This document shows, piece after piece, positions 16,262-23,369 of a DNA stretch of 64,000 nt. The translations under genes and the position numbers were made by a program. A model generated the notes under the pieces. It was given only the letters and a program-made list of their open reading frames with translations. It was not told the origin of the DNA and did no database searches. The DNA is from Streptomyces sp. ASQP_92 (lineage in GTDB: Bacteria > Actinomycetota > Actinomycetes > Streptomycetales > Streptomycetaceae), in the NCBI RefSeq assembly GCF_025399895.1, contig NZ_JAODUA010000021.1, positions 1 to 64,000 of the forward strand. Direction: 5' to 3'. The number at the start of each line of letters is the position of its first letter. The stretch's first letter is position 1.

Positions 16262-16564
16262 CTACTGGAAGTAGCCGGCCGCCTTGTGGTCCCCGGCGCG
16301 GTAGGTCGGCCCCGCCTCGGCGACGGCCTGGGCGATCTGCATCAGCGAGGTGTGGACGCTGGAGGCGGTGTTGTTCCAGTCCCGCTGCTTCGTCGCGTAC
16401 GCCTCGTGGGCCTGGCCCTCCCAGTTCTGGGCGGCCCGCGCCACGAGGGCGCGGATCTCGTCGAGGTCCTGGTTGAGCTTGTCGGCCTGCTTGCGGATGT
16501 CAGCGGCGGCCAGTTCGAGGCTGCCGTACTTGACTCCGAGGACATCGCCGTTGCTGCTGGGCAT
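16262..16564 (-). CDS. esxA: WXG100 ESX secretion substrate (EsxA-like)
   Basis: 100 residues, the canonical WXG100 size, with the WEG turn at 48-50 between two amphipathic helices. These small proteins form antiparallel dimers secreted by the ESX machine. Start ATG 16564 with GGGGAAG upstream. It is the distal gene of the WXG100 pair; the upstream partner ends 152 nt before it. The symbol follows my recollection that the second gene of the pair in S. coelicolor is esxA. Confidence 0.85.
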   Translation of the reverse strand: MPSSNGDVLGVKYGSLELAAADIRKQADKLNQDLDEIRALVARAAQNWEGQAHEAYATKQRDWNNTASSVHTSLMQIAQAVAEAGPTYRAGDHKAAGYFQ

Positions 16565-16665
16565 GGCTTCCCCAATCTCTGTGGTGAACAAGCTGGTTGC
16601 GGAGGTGGCGCGGCGGCCGCGGTGGTCGCGGCCGGGGCGCACGGGGGAACGGCTCCGGTTACGTG

Positions 16666-16685
16666 GGTGCGTACCGGTACGCACC
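16666..16685. promoter_or_regulatory. perfect 20-bp palindrome between esxB and esxA
   Basis: GGTGCGTACCGGTACGCACC, identical to its own reverse complement, 31 nt after the esxB stop and 101 nt before the esxA start. Either a protein-binding operator (two 10-bp half-sites) or an RNA hairpin that sets relative esxB/esxA levels. Confidence 0.6.
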
Positions 16686-16716
16686 GGCCGCGTCCCCCTT
16701 TTAGTGCTGGTACGCG

Positions 16717-17082
16717 CTAGTACGTGCTGAGGTTCGAGGTGATCGCGCTCGTGGCGCCCGCGTCGTGGCTGTAGCCGTCCACGACGTCGATGCCCATGAG
16801 GGCCTTGCGGACCTCTTCCTCGGTGTCGCCCTTGAGCGTGCGGGTCGCCTTCATCGCCTCCAGGAAGTCCAGGAGCAGCCGCCCCATGTGGACCATCTGG
16901 TTGTTGATGCTGTTCTGCTTGCGGTCGAAAGCGTGGGCACCGATGCCCTCCCAGGCGCCTTCGAGGCTGTTGATCACGTTCTGCAGGTGATTGAGCTGGC
17001 CCTTCACCGATTCGAACCGCTCGAGGATCTTCCCCTCGAGCGCGATCATGTCGCTGTCCGATACCCGCTGTCCCTGAGACAT
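16717..17082 (-). CDS. esxB: WXG100 ESX secretion substrate (EsxB-like)
   Basis: 121 residues with WEG at 44-46 (LEGAWEGIGAHAFDRKQ) and a helical hairpin on either side. The roughly 20-residue C-terminal extension (DVVDGYSHDAGATSAITSNLSTY) goes beyond the usual 100 residues, where EccC-recognition signals of CFP-10-like partners sit. I do not see an exact YxxxD/E motif. Start ATG 17082 with GGGAAGG upstream. It lies directly downstream of the frameshifted membrane gene and upstream of esxA, in one leftward unit. Confidence 0.85.
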   Translation of the reverse strand: MSQGQRVSDSDMIALEGKILERFESVKGQLNHLQNVINSLEGAWEGIGAHAFDRKQNSINNQMVHMGRLLLDFLEAMKATRTLKGDTEEEVRKALMGIDVVDGYSHDAGATSAITSNLSTY

Positions 17083-17165
17083 GTCAGGCCTTCCCTTCGT
17101 GGTGGTGATGGTGGTGCTGGTGCTGGTCGGGATGGTGGTGCCGTTTCCGGCGGGCGCCGGGCCGG

Positions 17166-17629
17166 CTAGGCGCGGCGCCGGGCTCTGAGGGCGCCGAAGA
17201 CGCCGCCCCCGGTCACGAGGCCCCCGGCGACGACCCCGCCGCCGAGCCACGGCGCCCTGCCCCCTCCGCCCGCCCCCGTGCTCCGCCGGGCGGCCTCACC
17301 CTCGGGGCGGCGATGCCCGTGCCGTTCTCCCTCGCGAGGGGGTCGGTGCCCCTTTCCGCCCCGAGCGCGGCGATCCCCGTCGCCTCGATCTGATGACTGA
17401 GCGACTGCGACAGCGACGTCAGCCGTTCGTGTACCCGGTGGTACTGGGTGAACAGGCCGTCGGCCTCCGGGAACGCGGCGGCGCCCGCGCTGAAGGACGT
17501 GCGGGAGATCCACCGGGTCGTGAGGTGGGTGTGGCCGCCGTGGGAGCCGTCGAACTCGGTGTGCAGCGCCTCGACCCGCTTCTTGAAGGTCTTCAGCGCC
17601 TCCGGGCCCTTCTTCAGGTCATCGCTCAC
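17166..17629 (-). pseudogene. T7SS small membrane-anchored protein, frameshifted
   Basis: GTG 17629 opens a 138-residue frame that ends at 17213 in low-complexity sequence (RVRPPGGARGRAEGAGRRG). The -/+1 frame overlapping it ends at 17166 with a convincing membrane tail (GRAPWLGGGVVAGGLVTGGGVFGALRARRRA). Adding one C (minus strand) to the four-base run at 17304-17307 joins them into a coherent 153-residue protein: helical N-terminus, linker PEGEAARRSTGAGGGG, C-terminal transmembrane helix, basic end. So either a real frameshift or a sequencing/assembly error. First gene of the esx unit; family of the N-terminal domain not recognised. Confidence 0.7.
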
Positions 17630-17713
17630 GACCGCCGCCTCCGCCCCTGGAGGCGCGAAGCCTCATGACACCCTCCCGTGACCCCGTCCCGGTGCGCCCC
17701 CGGTGTCCCGGTG

Positions 17714-17728
17714 TGCGAATCGTTCGCA
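17714..17728. promoter_or_regulatory. inverted repeat downstream of esx promoter
   Basis: TGCGAA-TCG-TTCGCA, perfect 6-bp arms, extendable by GGTG/TACC with one G-T pair (17710-17732). Lies about 30-45 nt downstream of the predicted transcription start of the esx unit. Confidence 0.45.
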
Positions 17729-17764
17729 TACCGCCCCATTGACACCGCTTGTCGCACCGCGGTC

Positions 17765-17793
17765 ACTCTAGCCAAACCCCTTCACAGGCCCAA
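17765..17793 (-). promoter_or_regulatory. candidate promoter of the esx unit
   Basis: Leftward TTGGGC (17788-17793), 17-nt spacer, TAGAGT (17765-17770). The -10 fits TAGRRT and the spacing is ideal; the -35 matches TTGACN at four positions. Predicted start near 17758, about 130 nt before the first gene. Confidence 0.5.
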
Positions 17794-17803
17794 CAGACTT
17801 CCC

Positions 17804-17820
17804 GGACAAGCGAGTTGTCC
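17804..17820. promoter_or_regulatory. inverted repeat upstream of esx promoter
   Basis: GGACAA-GCGAG-TTGTCC, perfect 6-bp arms, 5-nt spacer, just upstream of the -35 hexamer. Candidate activator or repressor site. Confidence 0.4.
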
Positions 17821-17947
17821 CGGCCACCCCACCCGAAGCCTAGGAAGGGCCATCGGGCACCGCCTGAGTACGGCTACTCACTTCGGCTCGCCCCGGGGCG
17901 GCGGGCCGGCCGGCGGCCGAGTCCACCGCCGCCCGGACGGCCCGCGT

Positions 17948-19189
17948 TCACCCCGCCCCCGCAGGCCTCCGGCGTCTGCGCCGTGCGTCCCTGATCGCGA
18001 CCGCCGCCCCGCTCAGGACCGCCGCCACCACCGCCACGCCGGTGGCCACATACGTGGCCAGGCGCCGGGTGCGCTGTTCTTCGGTCTCGCCGAGGTGGAG
18101 GGCCGCGGGGGTCGGGGCCCGTGCCGGGGTGACGCCCTCGTGGGCGACCGGGGCCTGGAGGGGATGGTCGTCCTCGGTGAGGGCGCGGACCGGGTCGACC
18201 ACGCCCCACCCCACCAGGCGGTCGTGGCCGGCCACCGAGCGTTCCGCGGTCTGCTGGATCTGGGCGACGATCTCGCGCCGGGTCCAGGCGGGGTGCTTGG
18301 CCTTGATGAGCGCGGCCACCCCCGCGACATAGGGGGCCGAGAAGCTCGTGCCGCTGTCGGCGCAGTGGCCGCCGCCCGGCACGGTGGAGACCATGTCGAC
18401 TCCGGGCGCGGCCACGCCCACGAACGCGCCGGACTGCGAGAACGCCGCCCGCTCGTTGTTGCGGTCGGACGCGGCGACCGCGAGGACGCCCGGGTAGGAC
18501 GCGGGGTAGGTCGGTTTGACGTTGCCGCCGAGGCCGTCGTTGCCCGCCGAGGCGACCACCACGATCTCCTTCGCGAGCGCCGCGTCGACCGCCTCCTTCA
18601 ACGCGGGCGCCGGTTGCACCGCGTTGGCCGTGTCCTGGGAGATGTTGATGATCTGGGCGCCGGCGCCGATCGCGTAACGGATGGCCTCGGCGAGCGTCAG
18701 GGCGGTGCCGTGGCCCTCGGCGTCGTTCTGCTCGATGGGGATGATCGTCGCGTCGGGCGCGAGGCCCACGAATCCGGTCCCCGCGGCGGGGCGGGCCGCG
18801 ATGATGCCGGCGACCTTGGTGCCGTGTCCGACGGTGTCGGTCGTGCCGTTCTCGGCGCCGCGCGCCAGGGGCTGGTCGTTGGCGTCCTTGAGGTCCCTGG
18901 GCAGCACGTTCTTGCCCTTGGCCGCGTCGACCGCGCCCGTCAACTGGGCGTTCCTGGTGTCGACTCCGGTGTCGATCACGGCGACCCGTACGCCCTTCCC
19001 GGTCGAGCGGCGCCACAGCTCGTCCAGGAGGACGCGCTGAAGCGCCCAGGGGCGTCCGGGGTACGGCCTGGCGGGGAAGGTGCACTGGTCGCCGCCCCCG
19101 TCGTCGGCGGGGGCGGCGGCCGCCGGGGCCGTGAGGAGCGTGAGGCTCGTCGCGGCCGACAGGGCAAGGGACTTGAGGGCGTACGCCAT
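17948..19189 (-). CDS. mycP: mycosin, type VII secretion subtilisin-like protease
   Basis: 413 residues. Signal peptide (1-26, ...LLTAPAAAA), then an S8 protease domain with Asp73 (VIDTGVD), His122 (GHGTKVAG), oxyanion Asn near 217 (ASAGND) and Ser282 (GTSFSAP). A proline/alanine linker leads to a C-terminal transmembrane helix (about 375-397) and an arginine-rich tail. All catalytic residues are present. Mycosins cap the periplasmic face of the ESX complex and are needed for its stability. It starts 14 nt after the eccB stop, so eccB-mycP form one transcript. Confidence 0.93.
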   Translation of the reverse strand: MAYALKSLALSAATSLTLLTAPAAAAPADDGGGDQCTFPARPYPGRPWALQRVLLDELWRRSTGKGVRVAVIDTGVDTRNAQLTGAVDAAKGKNVLPRDLKDANDQPLARGAENGTTDTVGHGTKVAGIIAARPAAGTGFVGLAPDATIIPIEQNDAEGHGTALTLAEAIRYAIGAGAQIINISQDTANAVQPAPALKEAVDAALAKEIVVVASAGNDGLGGNVKPTYPASYPGVLAVAASDRNNERAAFSQSGAFVGVAAPGVDMVSTVPGGGHCADSGTSFSAPYVAGVAALIKAKHPAWTRREIVAQIQQTAERSVAGHDRLVGWGVVDPVRALTEDDHPLQAPVAHEGVTPARAPTPAALHLGETEEQRTRRLATYVATGVAVVAAVLSGAAVAIRDARRRRRRPAGAG

Positions 19190-19203
19190 GGTCGTACCGC
19201 CCC

Positions 19204-20730
19204 TCAGGAGCCCTGGGGCTGGCGGGCCGCCCCGGTCGACAGGCGGGGTCCGGTGGGCAGGAAGGTGGACCAGGTCATCGGGATCGGGGCCGGCTCGGTC
19301 TTGGCGTAGCCGAGCCGCGTCTGGGCCTGCTGGGCCTCCTGGTCGAGCTGCTTGCGCTGCTCGGCGGTCAGCCCCGCGCCCGAGTCCCCGGCGGCGCTGT
19401 CGCTGTTGGACTGCATGGCGTAGCGCAGGCCCGTGTCGGTGACCAGGAAGACGCCTCCGGCCGTGGTCTGGGAGCCCTGGATCTGGCGGAAGAGCTGGCC
19501 GGATCCGGGTGTCACATACGCGCTGCTGGAACCGGTGGGCAGCGGCGCGGGGAAGTCGGTGCCGGCCCAGGTGCTCAGGGTGGTGGCGCCGGTGCCCTTG
19601 TCGACGTCCCGCAGCACGTTGCAGACCGTGGTGCGGCCGCCGCCGACGGTGCCCGCGGCGTTGACGGCCACCGGCAGTTCGCGCGGCCAGTCGCGCCCGG
19701 CCGGGAACTCGGCCGTCTCGGGCGTGAAGGGGGAGGCGTTGGTCTCCATCGCGCGGCCGGTCGTCAGAAGGCCGCCCAGCTGGCGGCTGTTGAGGAGCAG
19801 CTTCGCGGTGAAGTCGGAGACCGGCGAGACCTTGCCGCGCTGGACGAGGTAGTACTGGGCGCCGGCGCCGTTGGGCGCCCGCAGGACCATGCCGATCCGG
19901 TTCGCCTCACGGGGCAGGGTGCCGGGAACCCCCGCGGGGGCGCCGACCGCTCCCTCGACGGAGGGGAACGCGACCGGGTCGCCCGAACGGAGGGTGTCCA
20001 GCCACTCCTTGGACACCCTCTCGGGTTCACGGCCCGCGCCGACCAGGGCGCGCAGCAGGAGTTCGTCGGAGCCGACCGGGTACTTGGTGCCCCGCGCGTC
20101 GACGACGTAGCGGGTCCTGTCCTCGGCGCCCACCACGTACATCAGCTCGCCGCCGGTCAGCCGCTCGGCGCCGTCCGTGCGGCTCCTGTCGCGGTCGGCG
20201 AGGACGAACGCGGCCTTCTGGATGGCGCGGCCCCCGTCACCGGGGCGCTCGCAGACCGCCCAGCGCTTGGCGGCCCCGGCCTCCTCTGGAGAGGGCAGCC
20301 GGTCGGGGGCGTACGGGATGCCGAGCGTGGCGCCATGGGGCAGTGAGCCCTTGTCCAGGACGGACTCGTCCACGTTGACGACCTGGCCCTTGTTCGGGTC
20401 GAGCAGGAGTTTCGCGGACGCCATGTTGAGGACGGGGTGCAGCTCCTTGGTGCCGTCGGTGGTCAGGACGACATAGCGGGTGGTGGACTTGCTGGCGATG
20501 ATCACCTTCTCGCCGGGGGTGTCCCAGCCGGGCGGCGCGGCGGGCTTGAACATCCCCCACGCCCCGAACGCGGCGAGCAGCACCACCGCCATGACGGCGC
20601 CCGGCAGCACGGCCCGCAGCGGACGCGGGGCCCCCTCTTCCGAGCCCGTCGGCGAGGGCTGGATGAACGACGCGAGCGTGCGACGCTTCGCGAAGGTGTA
20701 CGCGTTGAGCTCGTCCCGCCGTGATGCCAT
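19204..20730 (-). CDS. eccB: type VII secretion protein EccB
   Basis: 508 residues. A short cytosolic N-terminus (MASRRDELNAYTFAKRRTLASFI, the typical EccB opening), one transmembrane helix (about 41-60), then the large extracytoplasmic domain with repeated motifs of the form RYVVxxDGTKYPV / GVPxxLP. EccB is the periplasmic ring component contacting MycP. Start ATG 20730; its ribosome site is weak (GGAG, 13 nt upstream). Divergent from eccE, whose start is 180 nt away. Confidence 0.9.
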   Translation of the reverse strand: MASRRDELNAYTFAKRRTLASFIQPSPTGSEEGAPRPLRAVLPGAVMAVVLLAAFGAWGMFKPAAPPGWDTPGEKVIIASKSTTRYVVLTTDGTKELHPVLNMASAKLLLDPNKGQVVNVDESVLDKGSLPHGATLGIPYAPDRLPSPEEAGAAKRWAVCERPGDGGRAIQKAAFVLADRDRSRTDGAERLTGGELMYVVGAEDRTRYVVDARGTKYPVGSDELLLRALVGAGREPERVSKEWLDTLRSGDPVAFPSVEGAVGAPAGVPGTLPREANRIGMVLRAPNGAGAQYYLVQRGKVSPVSDFTAKLLLNSRQLGGLLTTGRAMETNASPFTPETAEFPAGRDWPRELPVAVNAAGTVGGGRTTVCNVLRDVDKGTGATTLSTWAGTDFPAPLPTGSSSAYVTPGSGQLFRQIQGSQTTAGGVFLVTDTGLRYAMQSNSDSAAGDSGAGLTAEQRKQLDQEAQQAQTRLGYAKTEPAPIPMTWSTFLPTGPRLSTGAARQPQGS

Positions 20731-20845
20731 GAGTGTCCGCGTTCTCCGTTGTCCCCGAGCGGCTCCTGGGGAGCCCGTCCCGCGCCCGTCGTTGTCAGAC
20801 CGGCCCCCTACTATGCCTGTTACGTGATCGTACGTCCGGGGCGGG

Positions 20846-20851
20846 TAGGGT
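20846..20851 (+). promoter_or_regulatory. candidate -10 (TAGGGT) for eccE
   Basis: TAGGGT 59 nt before the eccE start in the eccB-eccE divergent gap. No clear -35. Confidence 0.25.
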
Positions 20852-20910
20852 GACCGGGTCCTCAAGGGCCCTACTGGCCAGGGGTTTTCGAGGGGCCGGG
20901 GGGTTCGGGG

Positions 20911-22272
20911 ATGGTTTCGCCGACAGGGACGCGCTCACGCTTCCGCGCGGGCTCACGCCCTTCGAACAGCGTGGATCCGCGGTCGGGTACGCCCGCGCGG
21001 CCGGCCCCGGCGCGGCGGGGAACACCCTCGCCGGGCGCCGTGGGTGCGGTGACACCGCGCCTCAAGTCGCGCTCCGGACGCCTGGGTTCGTTTCGTATGC
21101 AACAACTCCTGCTGATCGAGTGCGCCGCCGCCCTGCTGCTCGCCGCAGGGGTCGTGGACATGATGGCGCTCGTGCCCGCCGGGATCGTCGCGACGGCCCT
21201 CGTACTGCTCGCGCTGGTACGCCACCGAGGGCGCTCGTTGCCCGAACGGCTGGGCACCGCCTGGGCGTTGCGGGTCCGGCGGCGGCGCGCGACAGCCGCC
21301 GTCGTGGCGCCCGGCACACTGCCGGGCCTGGCTCCGGCCGTGGAATGCGACCCCGCGCTGCGCACCTACAGCCACGGGGACCGCGACCGGCGGCCGATCG
21401 GGATGATCGGCGACGGCGGCTTCCTCACCGTCGTCCTCCAGGTGGAGTCGGAGGCGACGGCGCTGCGTGCGGAGCGCGGCCGGCGCCCACTTCCGATACG
21501 GCTGGTGCGCGACGCGCTCGAAGTCGACGACATCCGCCTCGAATCCGCGCAGATCGTGCTGCACACCCAGCCCGCGCCCGCCCTTCGGCTGCCCCAGCAG
21601 TCGCTGGCCGTCACCAACTACGCGCCGCTGCACGCCCGGACCTCCACTCCGGCGGTCCGTATCACCTGGGTCGCGCTGAAGCTCGACCCGTTGCTGTGCC
21701 CGGAGGCGGTGGCCGCGCGCGGTGGTGGTCTCGAAGGCGCCCAGAAGTGCGTGGCGCGGGCCGCGCTCCACCTCGCGAGCCGGCTCACCGGGGCGGGCCT
21801 GCGCGCCACGGTGCTGACCGAGGAGGAGCTGGCGGAGGCCGTGGCGACCTCGGCCTGCGCCAATCCGCTGGTCACCGCGCAGGCGGGCCGGGCCGAGGCG
21901 CCCCAGCGGCGCACCGAGGAGTCGAGCCGTTCCTGGCGCTGCGACAACCGCCGGCACACCACGTACTGGGTGCGCCGCTGGCCCAGGGTCGACGCGGACT
22001 CCACGGCCGGCGGGCTGCCGCACCTCGTGGCCCTGCTCACCGCGGTTCCCGCGCTCGCCACCACCTTCAGCCTCACCCTCACCCCGGCCGGCACCGGCGA
22101 GAGCGGGCTCAGCGGGCATCTGCGGGTGACCGGCCGCGGCGAGGCCGAACTGGACGCGGCGCGGCGGGAGTTGGAGCGTTCGGCGCGCGAGGCGAAGGCC
22201 GGTCTTGTACGGCTGGACCACGAGCAACTGCCCGGCATGCTGGCCACCCTGCCGTTCGGAGGTGCCCGCTGA
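20911..22272 (+). CDS. eccE: type VII secretion protein EccE
   Basis: 453 residues. A proline/arginine-rich leader (1-60) and two transmembrane helices (about 66-84 and 86-103) precede a soluble domain with the EccE pattern of alternating strands (IGMIGDGGFLTVVLQVE...) near 160-200. EccE sits at the periphery of the ESX membrane complex. ATG 20911 gives the family length, but the N-terminal 60 residues look poorly conserved, and an ATG at 21097 (MQQLLLIE) just before the first helix is a possible alternative. Its stop overlaps the next gene's start (TGATG). Confidence 0.82.
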   Translation: MVSPTGTRSRFRAGSRPSNSVDPRSGTPARPAPARRGTPSPGAVGAVTPRLKSRSGRLGSFRMQQLLLIECAAALLLAAGVVDMMALVPAGIVATALVLLALVRHRGRSLPERLGTAWALRVRRRRATAAVVAPGTLPGLAPAVECDPALRTYSHGDRDRRPIGMIGDGGFLTVVLQVESEATALRAERGRRPLPIRLVRDALEVDDIRLESAQIVLHTQPAPALRLPQQSLAVTNYAPLHARTSTPAVRITWVALKLDPLLCPEAVAARGGGLEGAQKCVARAALHLASRLTGAGLRATVLTEEELAEAVATSACANPLVTAQAGRAEAPQRRTEESSRSWRCDNRRHTTYWVRRWPRVDADSTAGGLPHLVALLTAVPALATTFSLTLTPAGTGESGLSGHLRVTGRGEAELDAARRELERSAREAKAGLVRLDHEQLPGMLATLPFGGAR

Positions 22273-23006
22273 TGGCGACGACGACTCCCGCGCCGGCCCC
22301 GCGTCGCGACCCGCGCACCGGGTTCGGCCTCATCGGCCCCCGCCACCGCCGCCACACCCTGCCCACCGAGCAGCTGGACACCCTGGCGCTGCCCATCGGT
22401 GACGACGGGGTGGTCGTCGGGGTGGACACCGAGGGGCGGCCCGCGGTGCTCGGGGTGAGCAGACCGACCGCGTACGACATCGTGCTGATCGGCGGACTCT
22501 GGACCGCGCAGGTGCTCGCGCTGCGGGCGGCCGCGACCGGTGTGCGGGTCGCGGTGGAGACCGGCCGGCCGGGAGCCTGGGCGCAGTTGGTGCACGCGAT
22601 CGCCAGCCAGAGCGGCATGACCGTGCACGACGTGGGCCGGGTGCCCCCGCTCGGCGCCTCGGCCGGGGAGCCGGTGCTCGTGGTGCGCGACTGCGGGATG
22701 CGTCCGCCACGCGGGCGGGTGGTGTCGGCGCCCTGGCGGGCGGTGCTCACGCTGCTGCCCTATGTCAGCCCGGTCGCGCCCCGGCTCGTCCGGCAGGCGC
22801 GGCTCGTCGGCGTGCAGCGGGTCTCCCCGGACGAGGCCGGGCAGCTGGGCCGCATCCTGAATCTGCCGCGGGCCGAACAGGAAACACTCTCGACGCTCGC
22901 CGACGGAGTGACCCTGTGGTGCAACGAGCGGGACCGCTCCTTCGCGATGACGCAGGCGACCGACACCGAGACCGGATTGTTGGGGAACGCCCGACGGGTC
23001 GACTGA
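22272..23006 (+). CDS. unknown T7SS-locus protein
   Basis: 244 residues, ATG 22272 overlapping the eccE stop, so translationally coupled to it. No transmembrane helix, signal peptide or P-loop. The sequence alternates strands and helices (AYDIVLIGGLWTAQVLALRAAATGVRVAVETGRPGAWAQL), reminiscent of a Rossmann-like or degenerate P-loop fold without nucleotide motif, then ends in a charged tail with MTQATDTETGLLGNARR. I do not recognise a named family. Position and coupling mean it works with EccE or the EspI-like ATPase that follows; a cytosolic accessory role is inference. Confidence 0.8.
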   Translation: MATTTPAPAPRRDPRTGFGLIGPRHRRHTLPTEQLDTLALPIGDDGVVVGVDTEGRPAVLGVSRPTAYDIVLIGGLWTAQVLALRAAATGVRVAVETGRPGAWAQLVHAIASQSGMTVHDVGRVPPLGASAGEPVLVVRDCGMRPPRGRVVSAPWRAVLTLLPYVSPVAPRLVRQARLVGVQRVSPDEAGQLGRILNLPRAEQETLSTLADGVTLWCNERDRSFAMTQATDTETGLLGNARRVD

Positions 23007-23369
23007 ACCACGGGACAGCGGAGCGAGTTGACCCCTTGCGACCGGTTTGCCCCCTGAGTTCCGCCCCCGGGCGGTCACTTCGACGCCCTTCGTGAGGCGA
23101 GGGTGACGAAAGGGACAGGGGCTCGGGGCGGCCGGGCCTGCCGCGCCGGTATTGCCGACGATTAGGGTGGGACGGACCGGGGGCAGGGACTCCACGGCGA
23201 GAGTGCGCGGTCCATACGTTCCGGACGACGCGGCACTCGCGGTGGAGCAGGGGGCGGGCGACCGCGCACGACTCCGCGCCCATCGCACAGGGGCTGCCCC
23301 ACCCCCGCTCGTACATGCCAATGAAACCCACGGCCTACACCCGGTCACAGGCGAAACGAAAGGAAACCG
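23007..23369 (+). other. upstream region of the EspI-like gene
   Basis: 363 bases without a supportable gene. TAGGGT at 23163-23168 is a plausible -10 with no clear -35; the leader to the GTG at 23370 would be about 200 nt. Confidence 0.35.

Larger units (their letters stand above)
17630..17947. other. esx upstream region
   Basis: 318 bases between the mycP stop and the first esx-unit gene, with no coding frame I can support. It holds the candidate promoter (17765-17793) and two inverted repeats (17714-17728 and 17804-17820) described separately. Confidence 0.5.
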
